Below, one piece after another: positions 31,629-33,162 of a stretch of DNA of 33,162 nt. Numbering within the stretch: the first letter of the stretch is position 1; every line of letters starts with the position of its first letter. Origin of the DNA: Tubiluchus corallicola (lineage: Eukaryota > Priapulida > Priapulimorpha > Priapulimorphida > Tubiluchidae); the NCBI GenBank assembly GCA_030141605.1, contig JAQGDQ010001271.1:17501-50662 (forward strand), in the 5' to 3' direction. Below the pieces are notes generated by a model. The model was not told the DNA's origin and ran no database searches. It saw only the letters and a program-made list of their open reading frames with translations. Position numbers and translations under genes: made by a program.

Positions 31629-33162
31629 GTGATAATAACAGTTTTTGTCATAACTGTGCAATTCTTTTGCTGCTCTTATAACAGTTTTTTGTCATAACTG
31701 TGCAATTCTTTTGCTGCTCTTATAACAGTTTTTTGTCATAACTGTACAATTCTTTTGCTGCTCCTATAACAGTTTTGTCATAACTGTGCAATTCTTTTGC
31801 TGCTCCTATAACAGTTTTTGTCACAACTGTGCAATTCTTTTGCTGCTCCTATAACAATTTTTGTCATAACTGTGCAATTCTTTTGCTGCTCCTATAACAG
31901 TTTTGTCATAACTGTGCAATTCTTTTTCTGCTCCTATAACAGTTTTGTCATAACTGTGCAATTCTTTTTCTGCTCCTATAACAGTTTTTGCCATAACTGT
32001 GCAATTCTTTTGCTGCTCCTATAACAGTTTTTGTCATAACTGTGCAATTCTTTTGCTGCTCCTATAACAGTTTTTGTCATAACTGTGCAATTCTTTTGCT
32101 GCTCCTATAACAGTTTTTGTCATAACTGTGCAATTCTTTTGCTGCTCCTATAACAGTTTTTGTCATAACTGTGCAATTCTTTTGCTGCTCCTATAACAGT
32201 TTTTGTCATAATTGTGCAATTCTTTTGCTGCTCCTATAACAGTTTTGTCATAACTGTGCAATTCTTTTGCTGCTCCTATAACAGTTTTTGTCATAACTGT
32301 GCAATTCTTTTGCTGCTCCTATAACAGTTTTTGTCATAACTGTGCAATTCTTTTGCTGCTCCTATAACAGTTTTTGTCATAACTGTGCAATTCTTTTGCT
32401 GCTCCTATAACAGTTTTGTCATAACTGTGCAATTCTTTTTCTGCTCCTATAACAGTTTTTGTCATAACTGTGCAATTCTTTTGCTGCTCCTATAACAGTT
32501 TTGTCATAACTGTGCAATTCTTTTGCTGCTCCTATAACAGTTTTTGTCATAACTGTGCAATTCTTTTGCTGCTCCTATAACAGTTTTTGTCATAACTGTG
32601 CAATTCTTTTGCTGCTCCTATAACAGTTTTGTCATAACTGTGCAATTCTTTTGCTGCTCTTATAACAGTTTTTTGTCATAACTGTACAATTCTTTTGCTG
32701 CTCATATAACAGTTTTGTCATAACTGTGCAATTCTTTTGCTGCTCCTATAACAGTTTTTTGTCATAACTGTACAATTCTTTTGCTGCTCATATAACAGTT
32801 TTGTCTTAACTGTGCAATTCTTTTGCTCTTCCTATAACAGTTTTTGTCATAACTGTGCAATTCTTTTACTGTTCCTATAACAGTTTTTGTCATAACTGTG
32901 CAATTCTTTTGCTGCTCATATAACAGTTTTGTCTTAACTGTGCAATTCTTTTGCTGCTCATATAACAGTTTTGTCTTAACTGTGCAATTCTTTTGCTGCT
33001 TCTATAACAGTTTTTGTCATGACTGTGCAATTCTTTTGCTGCTCCTATAACAGTTTTTGTCATAACTGTGCAATTCTTTTGCTGCTCCTATAACAGTTTT
33101 TGTCATAACTGTGCAATTCGTTTGCTGCTCCTATAACTGTTTTTGCCACAACTGTGCAATTC
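31629..33162. repeat. Tandem array, ~42-bp unit, ~36 copies, runs off the window
   Basis: The unit is CATAACTGTGCAATTCTTTT, GCTGCTCCTATAACAGTTTT and TGT, with length variants in the T run and CTCTTAT/CTCATAT variants. Each unit contains ACAGTT...AACTGT, a 6-bp stem around an 8-base loop. The array lies in an OATP intron and its right end is not reached. Confidence 0.97.

Overview
This is animal (metazoan) nuclear DNA, most likely from an invertebrate. The evidence is spliced genes with GT-AG introns, an OATP transporter with a Kazal-type extracellular domain, a FAM20-type secretory-pathway kinase, and an AT-rich background full of minisatellites, microsatellites, solo LTRs and miniature DNA transposons. 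I cannot name the species from sequence alone. Almost all the long open frames here are shadows of tandem repeats (AG, 24-bp, 26-bp and 60-bp units); the real coding sequence lies in short exons. Layout, left to right: (1) 1-1035 probably holds the last exon of a plus-strand gene (614-683) with a 3'UTR and AATAAA. (2) About 1270-13740 is mostly repeats: an inverted pair of ~240-bp arms, a solo LTR with a perfect 5-bp target duplication (3081-3439), a second solo LTR (9137-9481), two inverted copies of a third LTR-like element, one copy of a TA-flanked transposon, a 92-bp tandem array with TTAGGG motifs, and a ~97-bp satellite field (about 9.9-12.9 kb). (3) 14015-16200, minus strand, holds the last three exons of a FAM20-family kinase. 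All splice phases fit and the catalytic motifs are present, but the first of these exons has an apparent frameshift, and I found no upstream exons before the next gene begins. (4) 18546-31433, minus strand, holds seven consecutive phase-compatible exons encoding the C-terminal ~421 residues of an OATP/SLCO transporter; its 5' part lies beyond the right edge. Its introns carry four copies of one hAT-type miniature element, each with a perfect 8-bp target duplication and an internal AG/CT tract. They also hold a TA-flanked element whose subterminal repeats have grown into a 60-bp minisatellite, and 56-, 26- and 42-bp tandem arrays. The two recognised genes are not known to share a pathway: one is a membrane transporter for amphipathic organic anions, the other a Golgi/secretory kinase. 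The most unusual material is the transposon biology: the hAT miniature family, one copy of which landed three bases inside a splice donor, and the TA element that has generated a minisatellite.
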